Of a stretch of DNA of 64,000 bases, positions 23,410 through 36,089 are shown piece by piece (position 1 is the stretch's first letter; every line of letters begins with the position of its first letter). A program made the position numbers and the translations under genes. The stretch is from Stenogyne calaminthoides (taxonomy: Eukaryota; Streptophyta; Magnoliopsida; Lamiales; Lamiaceae): contig JBBCBC010000009.1 in NCBI GenBank assembly GCA_037126765.1, positions 28,418,870 to 28,482,869 of the forward strand. The letters run 5' to 3'. The notes under the pieces are model-generated. The model did not search any database and was not told the origin of the DNA. It saw only the letters and a program-made list of their open reading frames with translations.

Positions 23410-24021
23410 ATCTAAATAATAATAAGAAAGGAAAAAAAGGACAATAGCCACAATTATCGCACAAATGACGGGAGGCAGGGAAGGAAAAAATTGAGAGAAA
23501 GAAGAAAATATGGGGCAAATACTGAGAAAGCGGTTCAGTAATACATTATGCTCCTTGTTTTCAAGGAGTTGTTCAATTTGTTTCTTTTTTTAAGTCTCGA
23601 GTTCAAGACAAAAACTTGAATAGATCTGATTCATGCTATGAACCTTATTTTTAATTCATGACATTTGACCCTTCTCAGGTATAACACGGGTCAAGTTTAG
23701 TGGTTTAGAAAACTGTGTTGGAAATGAGTGAAATGAGTCAAATAATCTAAGTTCATAATATAGAACTGATTCATGGGAGACCAACTCTGAGTTCAAAGGC
23801 TTGAGATCACCCGTTCACTATCAAACAGATAATTTTCAATTGATTGTTATTATATTTTAATTAATTAATATAATAAGAGTTGGTCTTATGTGAAAATCAT
23901 ACAATTTAGGGAAGTAAATTAAATTAGTGGACCACCTCGCCGGTCACAAAATTTCGCGAGTCTCTATATGACCCGAATAAAAAGAAAAGTCGCAGTGTGA
24001 TCGAGAATCCCTGGACCATAG
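23410..24021. other. Spacer between CACTA and Copia-3 LTR, nothing recognised
   Basis: AT-rich sequence without a coding motif or clear repeat. Confidence 0.45.
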
Positions 24022-25539
24022 TGTTAGTTTTAGTGTCCTAGAGACAATCTATTGTAAGGACATAATACTCGATGATATTCAGTTTGATTTAATATTATAG
24101 TTCATTTAATATTAATGTATGGCAATACACTTGTTTGAATATTATGTTTAATTGTTTGTATTTATTCATACAAATGTTCCCATGAGTCATTGTTGTCATT
24201 AAAGTTGTGAGAACTTAGATGACTTAAACATGATTCTCAAATGGCCCCGATCAAGGATCATCAAGAATGAGATATTGATTATGCAATTGAGATTGATGTG
24301 CTATCTACATCATACTCTTTGAGACTATAGTAAGATCTCACTTCCTACGAGATACTAGGTATCTCATGATAGATTTACAGATACCTTAGAGAGTATTGAT
24401 ATACCCATTCGAGAAACCGTTTGATTTAATTCCACTATATGTGTCTACGGGTGTCTCGGTTAGTGGGAGGTCAATACGCACGACATGTGTGGAGTGATGA
24501 ACTTTGACCATGACCGACACTTGCACCCTTCCATGGGTAGATATGACTTGGATTTGGTTCATCACGAAGTGCATGTGCGTGGTAGTTGAGCCAAGAATAA
24601 GATTCAATCCTCAAAGTGGATTTAGAGAGAATACTCATCTCCTCATCATAATTGGATCTAAGTCACCGGCCGATGCACGTCAACTTAGACTTTGTGGCTA
24701 AGTGTGACATACATGATCAATTAGTGATTAGAGGAAAGGTATGAGTGTGAATTCTTTATCTTTTCTGATTAAGTTATTTGAATAGATATCTCATCATGTT
24801 CAAGACTAATCGAATATTCGTGAATGAAAGGAAGATATCGCAATAGCCCATGTTTCAGTTACAGGTAGTTGCACGTTTCTCGCAACGTACCTCATATATT
24901 GAGAATGTCTGATTTATTGTCTAGGGTTCAATTAAGACCGTTAGTTTGACTAATCGCTCGATATATGAGGGCCTATGAGTCACACAACAAGTAATTCCCT
25001 TTTACAGATTATAGTTGGTTGATTAAATATTAAATTGGATTTAATATTTAATTTATGGAGAATTAATTAATAATATATTAATTTGAAATTAATTATTATT
25101 AATGTTTAATTAAATTAGATTTAATTAAATAGGAATCCCAAATAATATATGAAATATTATTGTAGGAAAATATATTTGGGATGCAAGATTAGGAAATAAT
25201 CTTCCTAATAAAGATTGCTTAATCTTTAAGTTGAGCTTCTCCTATATATATGACATCCTAAGGATTCATTAAACTACAAGAAAACCTAATTTCTTCATAA
25301 AATCTAGAGTAGGAATTTTCCAAGCAAATTCCGTCTCAGATTCAGCGCTAACAAATCTGTGCAAGTCTGAATGAGGGGATTACGTAGATACCGTAGTAGA
25401 GGAAATTGCATACGAATTACTGTAAGATTCATCGTTATGATTATTCGTACTCATTTATGCAATTAACTGTTCGTTGTTGGTGAACTATTAATTTCCACTG
25501 CGCATGTATTACGTATTTACGTGTCTCTAAATTCTAACA
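24022..25539 (+). repeat. Copia-3 LTR, about 1.5 kb
   Basis: The left end TGTTAGTTTTAGTGTCC and right end TAAATTCTAACA form the short inverted repeat of a Copia LTR. A TATA-like CTATATATAT lies at about 25242-25251. About 270 bases of its 3' part (from 25091) recur at 27603-27904. No clear primer site follows: only GTGC is left where GTGGTATCAGAGC would be expected. No matching target duplication was seen. Confidence 0.7.
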
Positions 25540-27602
25540 GTGCTTAATTGTTTGATTTGTAATTTTTTTTTTTATAAATCGAGGTGCGGTGGTTTTGAAC
25601 GAACCGCACCATATTAATTTTGGGCGTGTGTTTTGGTTTGTTTATTTGATAATCAAATTTCCCTTTTTGGTTTGCCCACTTGGTTCGTCTTCTTCACTGG
25701 CCTATTAGGGTTTTCTGCAAACCGCCGCCCTTCGTCCTTGCAATTTGTCGCGTATTCGCTTCCGATGCTTGGCACCACGACGTCGCTCGAGTCGGCGATG
25801 AAACGTCGCGACTCGCGTCGCTCTTGGGATGCCACATCGAAGCGACTTCTCCAGCGGGTTGGACCCGCGACGCCGTGACCTTTGTCGGACCGATTTCAAT
25901 ATGATTTTCACCAGATTTTCTTCGATTACTGGGGCATATCTTCGATTAGTTGGTAGTGTCTCTGTCTTTGATGCTATTCGCGGAGAGTTGGAGTCGTCTC
26001 GCTCCGGTGGTGCGTCTGCCTTACGTGCGCTCACCCCGGGGCCACGTGCTATTTCGTTGGACGAAAGCAGGGACGCGCCGCCATGCGATTCGCGACTCGT
26101 CTGCCTCTGATTCGATTGGAACGGTGTAACCTACGCGGAACCTAACCCGGGCTGCAGCGTCGAGTCGCCCGCGCGCGCCTAGCGGTGGCGGCGACTCGAC
26201 GACACGCGCCGCTTAGTCGCCCGAACCTGATGCGTGACTATGTTTCGTGTCTTCGGTTTTAGATGTGTTCAGTTTGTTTAACTCTCTTGAGCATTTGGGT
26301 AAATCTGAGAACGGTTGTTGACTGGTTTTGTGATTGAATTGGATTGAATCTGAAAACTGGTGATGAATGTTGGTTTCCGTTATCCCGATTGAGGGTGGTT
26401 TTCTGGGCATTGAAGAGGGAGGGACTGTTTTGCAAATTAGATTTCGAATAGGTCCCTTCGTGCAAAATTCGGAAATTGTACTTAAGCCTTTGACAAATTA
26501 ATAAACAAAATTTATTTTAAAATTTGATAAGTTAAATTTTTAGGAATAGTAATAAAAGTTGGACTTTTATTGGTAATTAATTTGATTAATTATTAAAGTT
26601 TAATAATTTTAAAATTGAATTAAAAATTAGATTTTAAAATTCATTTTAAAAGAATTATTAAATTCCACTTCATTAATTATTTATTTATTTGAATTATTAA
26701 CGCTTTTATAGCCCGCATTATAAACTGTTTGGGTAGGCGGCGCCTAATATCTGTCGAACCGTATTAAGTGTTTTGGTAGACGACGCCCAAAATATTTATT
26801 AGTCCGTGTAAGTCATGATTGGGTAGACGACGCCCAATAATTGCTCAAATGTGACGTAGATAGCATGATGGATCTCGATTATGCAATTAATACCCCGCCT
26901 TTAAAATGGTCCTCACTTAAAATATGGGTTTTCATTAAATTGAAAGATGTCTTCCATCAAATTAAAAGTAAACAAGAGATTTCATTCCAATGAGTATTTA
27001 AGGCCCTCGTCTTTTATAGGGACATGTAATGTCGCCGTTTGATGGTTGTAAATCAACTTAGTTTTGTTTCGCTTGCCCTCGCGGGGAAAAAAAGTTAAGG
27101 GACATCAATCGAACTAGGTTCAATAAACTAGGAATTGCATTTTGGCAATTGGTTTGGAAACCTATCAGTTATGCTATCATAATGGTCATCCCTCGTTGGG
27201 GTTATGTTAGTAGTAATGTGGATCCTAGTCCATTACAATTTATATTTCATATAAATTCGTACTTTTCAGATGAGGTCGTTAAGTATGTGAAAATAATGGA
27301 GACAAAATAAACACAAAAGAAAGGTCATGTTTATTTTGATTGCTGAATATTGATCATATGAATTGTGTGTTTAATTCTCATTCTATTTATTTTTCATGGT
27401 TAGTTGAAATGTATAACTGTTATTGAGATGTATTTTGGAAACAAACAAATTGGCTAGGCAAATTTTACGAATTGCTTTAGAAACATGTGTTTTCGTGCTT
27501 AAAACAAAAAAAAGATTAGTCACGTGTTGATTGCTTGATCAGTTACCCACGAACACGGTTCGCTGAAATGACAACGTTTGATGTAGCAGCTCAGAAGAAG
27601 CA
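25540..27602 (+). mobile_element. Copia-3 internal region, non-coding
   Basis: This 2-kb stretch between the full LTR and the partial LTR has no gag or pol motif in any frame. It contains a GC-rich part (25680-26220), an AT-rich part and three hairpin-like repeats. The element looks like a deletion derivative or a non-autonomous retroelement. Confidence 0.5.
26728..26840 (+). repeat. Three spaced copies of a GGTAGRCGRCGCC hairpin-like unit
   Basis: TTGGGTAGGCGGCGCCTAAT (about 26729), TTGGTAGACGACGCCCAAAA (about 26773) and TTGGGTAGACGACGCCCAAT (about 26819) recur every 44-46 bases. Each can pair its TTGGG arm with its CCCAA or CCTAA arm. Confidence 0.7.
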
Positions 27603-27904
27603 TAATTATTATTACTGTTTAATTAAATTAGATTTAATTAAATAGGAATCCCAAATAATATATGGAATATTATTGTAGGAAAATATATGTAGGGAAATCA
27701 TATCTAGGAGATATGATTTGCAAGATTAGGAAATAATCTTCCTAATAAAGATTGCTTAATTTTTAAGTTGAGCTTCTCCTATATATATGACATCATAGGG
27801 ATTCATTAAACTACAAGAAAACCTAATTTCTCCATAAAATCTAGAGTTGGAATTTTCCTAGCAAATTAAAGTCTCAAATTCAACTTATTTGCAAATCTGT
27901 GCAA
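27603..27904 (+). repeat. Partial second LTR of Copia-3
   Basis: It matches 25091 to about 25365 of the upstream LTR, with an extra insertion near 27690-27712. It lacks the first kilobase and is cut at 27904 (TGTGCAAG), where Gypsy A begins. The rest may lie beyond Gypsy A, outside the window. Confidence 0.7.
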
Positions 27905-28400
27905 GGATTATTTGTGGCCCGCCTCAGCAGGCGACCACTAGAGGCGACCCGAGGATGAGGTTATAGCGGACAGCGACGAGGCGACCACTGAGTCTGGTCG
28001 CCACAACTTTGGCGACCTTCCCTAAAAAGTCGTTGAATGAATAGGAAATAAGATCGGGCATTTATGGCGAATCCTCGGGGCATAATCGGGAAAGTCTAAC
28101 AAAGCGGCGATATTCGGCCATGAAGAAAGGAATCGCTCTCGACGGAGGAAAACCCTAAAAGGCGGGGATCCGCATATGAAGAGAAAGACCTAGTTCGGTC
28201 TATAAATATGCGTTGTAATGCTCATTGTAAAGGATCGAAATCTTAGTTCTTAAGCAGAGATTATAGTAAAATTTACGGCAGTATTCTCCCGGGCGTGGCA
28301 GTATTTGGTGAACGGTTCAAAGTGTGCTCTCTCTCTTGTTTGCATTCGTTGTTATTTTGTGAGTGATTGTTCATACGCTCGGATAATTCCGACTATAACA
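27905..28400 (+). repeat. Gypsy A 5' LTR (start uncertain)
   Basis: It ends in GACTATAACA just before the primer site. TATAAATATG at 28201 and ATTGTAAAGGATCGAA at about 28224 align with the same elements in the Gypsy B LTR. The first TG after the Copia-3 break is at 27913, but the true start, or a 5' truncation, cannot be decided without the 3' LTR. U3 holds several GGCGACC units. Confidence 0.65.
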
Positions 28401-28401
28401 A

Positions 28402-28420
28402 TTTGGCACTGTCTGTGGGA
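28402..28420 (+). other. Gypsy A primer-binding site
   Basis: TTTGGCACTGTCTGTGGGAA follows the LTR by one base. It resembles the Tat/Athila-type site TTGGCGCCGTCTGTGGGAA, with GC changed to A. Confidence 0.7.
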
Positions 28421-28470
28421 AACCTCAACTCAATCGGGTCCACAAATCAATAAAGAACTCACAAAGAGCA

Positions 28471-29063
28471 ATGGCGTAGAATAACATCCCAATCACCGGC
28501 CTCGAGACCGATCCACGCGATGGAGTGGGCGTCCTTATCTCGAATCGAGGCCCTGCCGGCAGGAGGCCGAGATGATGAGCAGAATCGCGATCGATCTTCA
28601 AGACTCCAAGAGAAATGAAGAACGCTTGGGGTGTATTTACTGGCGGAATCCCGAACTTTGACGATGACGATGACCGCCAGTCGTCTATCGTCTAGGCCGC
28701 ACCTGGGGCAACAGCGAAAAACCCAATGGGGGACAACTCGGTCTCAACCAAGCCATCTCGGCCGCAAAGTTTAACCCTCTCCCAAGAGAGGGGGCGAACA
28801 GAGCCCACCGCATGGACGGGCAACCCGAAGGACCTCGAGACGTCTCTGTCTTCAATCGATTAGGAGTCAACCAAGCGAACAACTCGGTCTTCAACCGCCT
28901 CGGCGGAAACTTGGAACAAAAAGGACCAATCCCTGTGGAGGATGAGGACGATTCTCACCAGATGGTCATGATCGAAGCGGTCGACCACCACGAAATTCGA
29001 GGAATGAGCCCCGATTTTCGGCATTAAGTCGACTCAAAGACCAAATGACCATCGAGATGTGCG
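28471..29063 (+). pseudogene. gag: Gypsy A gag, N-terminal part
   Basis: It starts at ATGGCG but meets TAG at codon 3. Later frames give SVFNRLGVNQANNSVFNRLG, like the Gypsy B gag N-terminus (NVFDRLGDLG). It ends where Copia-2 is inserted and resumes at about 43500. Confidence 0.6.
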
Positions 29064-29069
29064 TAGGTG

Positions 29070-30602
29070 TGTAGGTTAAGCGGGTTAAGTGAAAGTCTAG
29101 AGGAGGGGTGAATAGACCGAAAAACTTTTCGTCTTGGTCGGTGTGAGAGCGGATAGCGTCCCAGTGCGAGTGAATCGGTTGGGTCGATAACCAACTTCTT
29201 GAGCGCCGGAAAGCGGTCAGTTCGGTAACTATCGGATTAAGCGATGTGTCGCGGAAGCTTAAGTTTTACCCGTGAAAAACCGGTTTGTGTCATCGATTCA
29301 AGTTTTATCTTTTTAATCGGATGTAAAATTCGAGGTCGATCGGATCGAAGCTTGGTCTTTGTCGATCTTAACTTAGAATATATGCGCTTTAAGATTATGC
29401 GATGTGAAGCGATTAATCAAAGCGATAAAAGGCCACAAAGATTTATAGTGGTTGGACAAACCCGGTCCTACGTCCTCTTTCCTTTTCAAAGGGCACCAAC
29501 AACCAAACTTAACAAATTTGGACTTAGATTAGTGTGTTAGTCCACCACGATACACCTGTGAGATGTTTTAAGAGTTCTCCTCAGCCCGATCCGAGAAATC
29601 GATTACTAGAAACCTGGTGAAATCTTGCTAAACAACTTATCTAACTTGGGGGTTTGGGTAAGATTGTTGAGGTTCAACTATGAAATCTTTCCTTTGCGTA
29701 TAAGCGGACGATAAGCTAGATGAAAAGATTTCTTGCTGCTAAACTTATGGGATGAACACAATATAAAATAAGCTTGTTGTTGTGTTCTTGATGCGAAATC
29801 GACTATAGTTTGAGCTTCTTGATTATGTTGTTTGTCAAGCATTTCCGTGTTTCACTTTCGAAGTGTGATCCCATATTTATAGACCTTGAGATCAAAAGAG
29901 CCGTTGGAAGCAATTTGAATCTCGAGGCTATTTTAAATGAAATTCTTGAGCTTGATGTGGCGTCTTCTTGAGAGCGGCATGGTGAAAAGCGTGAATGTGT
30001 ATTTTATAGCCGTTTGAAAGCAACATCGAATCCATGATATCGGCTCTGTTCATCGTGTTTCTTCCTTATTGGATGAAAGCCTTGCTGCGATGTTGTTCCT
30101 CCAACTAAGGTTGGTATTCTTCTTGTTTAGATCGCGGAGCGTATGATAAGATGAAACATCGGTTTTCATCTTATGAAATTTGATCGTCGATCTGGTAATC
30201 GATCCACGATGGAGTCTTCTGGCGCTGTTGACTTAGCTTCAATTGGTGACTCGGCTGATGTAGGTCTTACGGTCTTATCTTACGGAAGTCATCGATCTTG
30301 AGTATTGGAGGTTTGAGCTTCATGACTTCATTTGAGTTATCGACTAGATCGATTCGTCGATCTTGATTACTGGTTTAGCGTTACGCCTGTCGGATATCGA
30401 ACTTTCTTACGATTCTTGAATCGACCTTTACATATTGAGTTCCCCCTCAATATGTGACCTATCTATTACATCGGTTTTTCTATACAATCATTATCAATTT
30501 GGTCTCCTATAGCGATAATGTAAACATCGATCATAACTAACAATCATTTGGTCTAATACATGTGTTTTTGGAACTTTCATCAAAACTATAAATTTCCCAA
30601 CA
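29070..30602 (-). repeat. Copia-2 3' LTR
   Basis: In plus orientation it runs TGTAGGTTAAGCGGG to AATTTCCCAACA. The complement of CATATTTATAGACC at about 29872-29885 supplies a TATA box. It is collinear with 41951-43496. Confidence 0.9.
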
Positions 30603-30619
30603 ATTTCCCCCTTTTGATG
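30603..30619 (-). other. Copia-2 polypurine tract
   Basis: The complement reads CATCAAAAGGGGGAAAT directly against the 3' LTR, the plus-strand priming site of the element. Confidence 0.85.
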
Positions 30620-33600
30620 AAACAAAACACGAGAAAACCAAACAGTTGATAAGTATAGAGAGCGGTTAAAAAAGCAAATGTCGGAAAACAAAGAGATTTT
30701 GTCTTGGGATCGAGAAAAATAAACTTTTCATTAGATATGATGATTACATGTTACATCGAAAAGTTTTGAATTTAAAAGCTTTTGATCCTAGGCGTCTTGA
30801 ATCTTCACTCCTTGGGCTTGTATCATACGGCATTTCTCTTTGGTCTTGTGGAATGTTGAAAATCGATAGAGTTTCCATTTGACATCGGTTATGCGCACTT
30901 GATCGATTATCGTGATTTGCTCAAGATGTCAAAGTAGAATCTCTCAAATGCCCGGTCTGTCAAATGAGCCATCTGCCTTCTTTGAGTATATTAACGGATC
31001 ATACTCTTGGCGAGATATCTTTACATTTATAAGCTTGGCTTCATTTTTCGAGATACTTGAAATGCACGGATATTTATTACGTAACGGTTGAGGAACTCAT
31101 CATCTGGTGATTCTTCTTTTGGAACAAGATCAAGGACAAAGGCATCTAAAGCCATTCCTTACGATCTTATTCCATTCCTCAAACCTCTTAAGCGTGTGCG
31201 GCATTTTTTGGTATGATCTAAATGTCGACTCTTCTTTGGCCGAGGTTACAGTGCGATTTTTCGATTAATCCTTTCTTAGCCCTTGATTTGAACTTGTTTC
31301 AACCCTTACCTTGTGCCCGATTTTTTACATCCTTCTTTCTTCTTGATCATACGCTCTTTGGACAATTTTGACTAGCTCCTTATCGGCAGATGTCGACTAA
31401 TTTGTCTTGGTGACTTTCTGATGCGAGTAAGCTGGTCAGATTTTGATGTTCGGCACCCGGTGACCTTTCTTGCAATTGAGCTTTGTCCATGGGCCTTGTC
31501 TTACGATGTGTCGGTTGGTTTCTCGAGATCCTTCCCTTTTTGGTTTGATCAAAAAAGCGCATTGAGTGGGAAGTCGAGAGACCCAAAGTTATTGACAATG
31601 CGATTTAGATCATTAGCGAGATAAACACGAAGTTTGGTGTCGGTTACGAGCGGTTATGTCGAGTTCTTTCTTGGCGATTTCCATTGTAGCGAGAGAGTGT
31701 CAAATCATTTTGTCAAATTTCTCTTACGATAACTTTCGAGCCTTTTTTCTCGGTGGCGTCGAGAAAAAAAGATTGATTTTGATCCCCTTTTGACTTGTCA
31801 TCAAGCTGATTTTGTAAGCTTTCGTGGAACATGGTGGTCATGGATTGGGAGAAGCGATCTCTCATTGCTCGATTTGTTTGAGGCCGATTTGTCTACGATC
31901 GATTAACACTCCCTCAATCTCTTCTTCGGGGAGATCTTTGAGACAAGATCGATCTCTGAAGTTGATCGATGGTGATTTGAGATGTAGGAATTGGATCCAT
32001 CACTTGATCGAGTTCGATTGTTTGTGCCTCCGGTGGTTGGTCGTGAAGCTGCGGCACAGTTCCACTTTCATCGGCGACTCGGCATTCTCCATTTCGGCGT
32101 CTGTTTGCGGGCTTCTTGGCGATTTCGGCTTTTCTTCTTAAAGCAATTCCAACTTCACGTGGATCGAGCTTTCCGCAGTTGCTCGGATATGAGCTCATTT
32201 GGTGATCCCACTTTGGCGGACTTCCTCATATCGAAGTCAAAATCTGCGAACTCATCGCACCACCCATCTGTTCAACAAGTAAGATAAGATCGAGAAGCTT
32301 TTTAATCGAGATCTCTCGGTGAGGATCTCCATGACTTCTTCTCGATAGCGGGATGGGCGACCCGGTTGTGGATACATCTCATCAATCTCTCGTTCGATTC
32401 TTAGTCGACCATTTTTCGGTGATGGTCTTTGTTGATCTGGATCTGAGAATTATCTGTCGGATCATTTGGATGAGATGTGGAAGCTTACGGTTTGTGCTTG
32501 AGTCGGCGGAAGTTATGCGATTAGTTCGACTGCGGTGGATTATTTGTAGTGGCGATTATATCTGGTTGAGTTCATGGCGGGTGAACTAGCGGTAGAGGAC
32601 ATGCTCTGTGACCTTTAATCTGGCGGTGAATCGGTTTGAGGTTTGAGAAATAGATTTATCGGTTTGTGCTTCTACCTCGGATCGTTCTGGCGAGCCCCTC
32701 GGGTTGAAAGCTTACTGTCGATTTGTTCTTTGTTGCTTAGTATTTGTTACGGCGCTTTTTCTTCTTCGACTCATCTTCTAGTCTTTAGAGTCGGGGTAGG
32801 TTTCTTTCTTTCTTTGGCCTCTTCTCTGGGCCTTCACGGTTTTCGTTTCTTTTTACGTGGAGCAAGCTGGTGTGGATGGCGGCTTCTTTGCTCTTTCCTT
32901 TCTTGATTTTGTTGGAGTGGGCTCCTTGTCATCGTCTGGTGGCCCGTATATAAGCTGAAGTTGATGAGAGGAAGGCATTGTAGGACTTGATCCATTCGAT
33001 TCCATTCGGTAGCTTGGCGGTTTGTCTTTCAATATAAGCGCAACCTTGTTGAGATTCTTGACTCTCTCTTTTTGAGAAAAGACACACTTTGGATTCATTG
33101 ACTCCAAATTTTTCGTGTTCTTGGAGCAAGATGGCTTTTCGAGGAAGCCGTGCCGATTGATGTTACGAGCCCCATCAATTATTCTTTGCCATCTTTGTAC
33201 ATTTTGGTGATGTGAGAGCATCGGGCTAAATGAGATTCCCATGATCGTTCTTGATAGAATGTCAAACAACGATCTGTACTTTCTTTTGAGCATTGGCACG
33301 ATGAATCCATTTATGTCGATGTTTATGCGCCTCTCTTAAAAGCTCCTCTCGATTTCTTCATCCTCATTCTCCTGTAGTGTGCGGTGAGATTCGCCCTTTG
33401 GCAAAGGGTGAGCAGACGCAGTGATATACGCATTTGTCGATCGATTTCTTCTCCGTTATTTATCGACATCGGTTCGTCTCTGTTTTTTCTGTATCCACAC
33501 TCAAATTCTGCAAGAATTGAAGTGCTTCATCTTTGCATCCTTTGGATTGCGGTGAAAGCGCGAGCAATATGTTTCGATCCGGCCTTCTTGAATTTGTTCC

Positions 33601-36080
33601 ACCTCCATGGATTGAGAATCCTCGGTGGTTCCAAAATGAAGCGAACTTATCCTCAAAGATCTTTCGTTGCGATTCGCATAATTGCACATGATCTTTCCAA
33701 GTCCATGAGTGGCCATCTCTGGTGAGATAGACTCATTAAATTTGTGCATAATCAATATCAATATCATTCCGCGGAAAACAAAAGGCGATGAAGCATAAAT
33801 TCGAAAAACAACTTTTGAAAACAATGTTTTTAACGGAAAGAAAGATTCATCATTAAGCTTAAAAGAAAATATTGCGATTCAAATTTTGAGAGAAGATTTT
33901 GAACTCTAAGAAATCGTTTTGAAGCGTAGAGAAAAATTTGAAGTTTTTCAATGAGAGTAATGCAAGTTTGTGAAGCGAGAAAAACTACGGTAAGGTTTGA
34001 TGAATCTTATATATAGGCGGAGGGTACAATAAGACAAGATTTTGAAGATCAATCGTTTTTGAAAAGATTATGCGCTCAGTTAGCGGTTTTTGATCGTAGG
34101 GTTGGGAAAAGCGCCGCGTACACAAAACTTTTGGATTTAAAAAGCACGATCAAGTAGCGGTTAATACATGTACCCCGCGTCGCATTAAATGATTTGCGAG
34201 TACCGTCCACAAGGATAGTGGGTGCGATGGGCAAATAATATCGGAATCGATCCGATAAATAAGTAAAGAAAAGAGGCGAGAGATCGTGTCTGGTTGGTGA
34301 TGTTGTTATCGATCAATATTACTTAATCAATGTTGATTCCACTTGTTGATCTTAATCATTACGCCTAAGCCTTAAGAAATTTCCCAGTGATCCTTTTAAG
34401 CGATCTTCTCGGTTTCATCGATTTGTTGAAACTTGGGCTTAGGTGATCTTTCCTTGAAATCGTCGATTTCCTTTTGATCCTCCTTGATCGGTTGAAGTTC
34501 CCCCTTCAACTGATATTTTTTTATAAATGATATATCGATTTATTGGAGTTTCAAAGGCTCGGTGATCTCTCTCGTCGATCATCTTGTAAATGTCGATTTT
34601 GGTTGACCTCATCGATTCTTTTGATTAAGCCAATTCTTGGGATAAGTGTTACCGCCAAAACTTAGTCTAGAGTAGTAGCTTCTATTCCTAAGTAGGCGTG
34701 ATTGACATGCGTAAATATAAATGCGAATCTCTCGATATGTCAATCAATAGTAAATTTATCAATTATCGATCGGCGTGATTTCTACTCTTGTCCTTTTGAT
34801 GCAAATTTCTCGGATAGGCTTCTTGAAATGAAAATTGCATTTGCATCCTTGCTTGGCCTCTATAAATTGGACCAATGTTTTACACAACATCACCCATTCA
34901 CCATACTTATCTTCTTTGTAAGAATCATGTATCTTGGTGAACCCTTGTTTCGGTGAGACTTAGGCAAACACTTTTACACCCCTTTTATATGGTTTCATCT
35001 TCTCAAATCAACCCTTTGCATCCCTTATTCTTTGTTTTCTTCATCATCTTGATTTCACATCGATTCTTTGCCAAAGCTTCTCTACCACCAGGTGGCGGAT
35101 CTCTTTGTTGCAAGCCGTGAGAAGACACTTCTCTAACGTATGCACCTTGTGTGTCTATCTGGATGGCGTAACCGAACCATCGGACTTATGCGGTATAAAA
35201 TATCAGACACATGTGCCCATGAGATCGATGACCAACTCTTTGGCACACCGTGCTCCATTCAACAATTTGGAGAAGCCCTACTTACTCCTCCTTTTAGGGC
35301 TCGGGCTTAGTAATCTGTCAATGCCGCTCTCACTTCACTTGGAGAGTCCATCGGTTCGCGGCATGGGATTACCTTTCAAAGCCTCCCCCCCCACTTGTTA
35401 AGTGGGGAAAAATGAGGCGTCGATTTCATAAAATCTCTCTCTCTTTCATTAACACTTAACTAATGAGTTGGGGTTTGGGTTTGGATGCGGGTTTAGGGTT
35501 CTAGGTTTAGGATTTTGGTTAACATTTATGTCTTGACCTCGGGTCTTCTTGTACTTGTAACTTTCGTAATGTAACCTCACCTTGGGTTTTATCAATGAAA
35601 AGTTACATTATTTCATTTTGTTGTGTAAATTCACCTTTCTTATCGATTGATAGCTTCTTAATCTACGAATCTTGCTTGTTGAATATAATTTAAAAGCGAA
35701 TCACAAAAGAAATACTATAACCAAATTTGATTTAATCGGATAATCCTTTAAAGCCCGAGCATTTTTCTTAAATCGATAAACCTTGAATCGATCGATTCCT
35801 TTAAAGCGATAGACTTTAAATCGATAAACTAAAATCGTCGGTTCCTTTGGATCTGGTAGCGTGTATGTCGATCGATTTTTGCTTATCGGTCTCTTGAGAT
35901 CGGTTAAGATATCAAACTCAAGCTGATTTCTCTCGATCTGGTTAGTCTCTTAACGGTAGTTACGGAGAGCATTCCATCAAACATTTTTCGGTGACATTTC
36001 TCCAAGATCTAGAAGTCTAGCTCATTGCATAAATCTCTGAATCGATCTCGGCTAGTGGCTTGGTTAGAATATCGTATACG
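30620..36080 (-). other. Copia-2 post-pol region, 5.4 kb, with decayed reading frames
   Basis: No RT, integrase or gag motif lies here. The longest minus-strand frames are 32853-33299 (148 codons; basic, Ser/Pro-rich end), 33501-33824 and 31914-32198. None is a recognised family and none has a clear signal peptide or membrane segment. Copia elements with an extra or envelope-like gene keep it in this place, so a degraded additional gene is plausible. CAG/CTG triplets are nearly absent from long stretches, for example none in 33001-33240. Confidence 0.45.
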
Positions 36081-36089
36081 TATATCGGT

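Noticed and set aside
25633..26110. Several overlapping frames on both strands in the GC-rich part of Copia-3
   Set aside because: Frames occur on both strands with low-complexity composition and no gag or pol motif.
32853..33299. 148-codon minus-strand frame considered as an envelope protein
   Set aside because: No signal peptide or membrane segment is visible; kept only as part of the undefined post-pol region.
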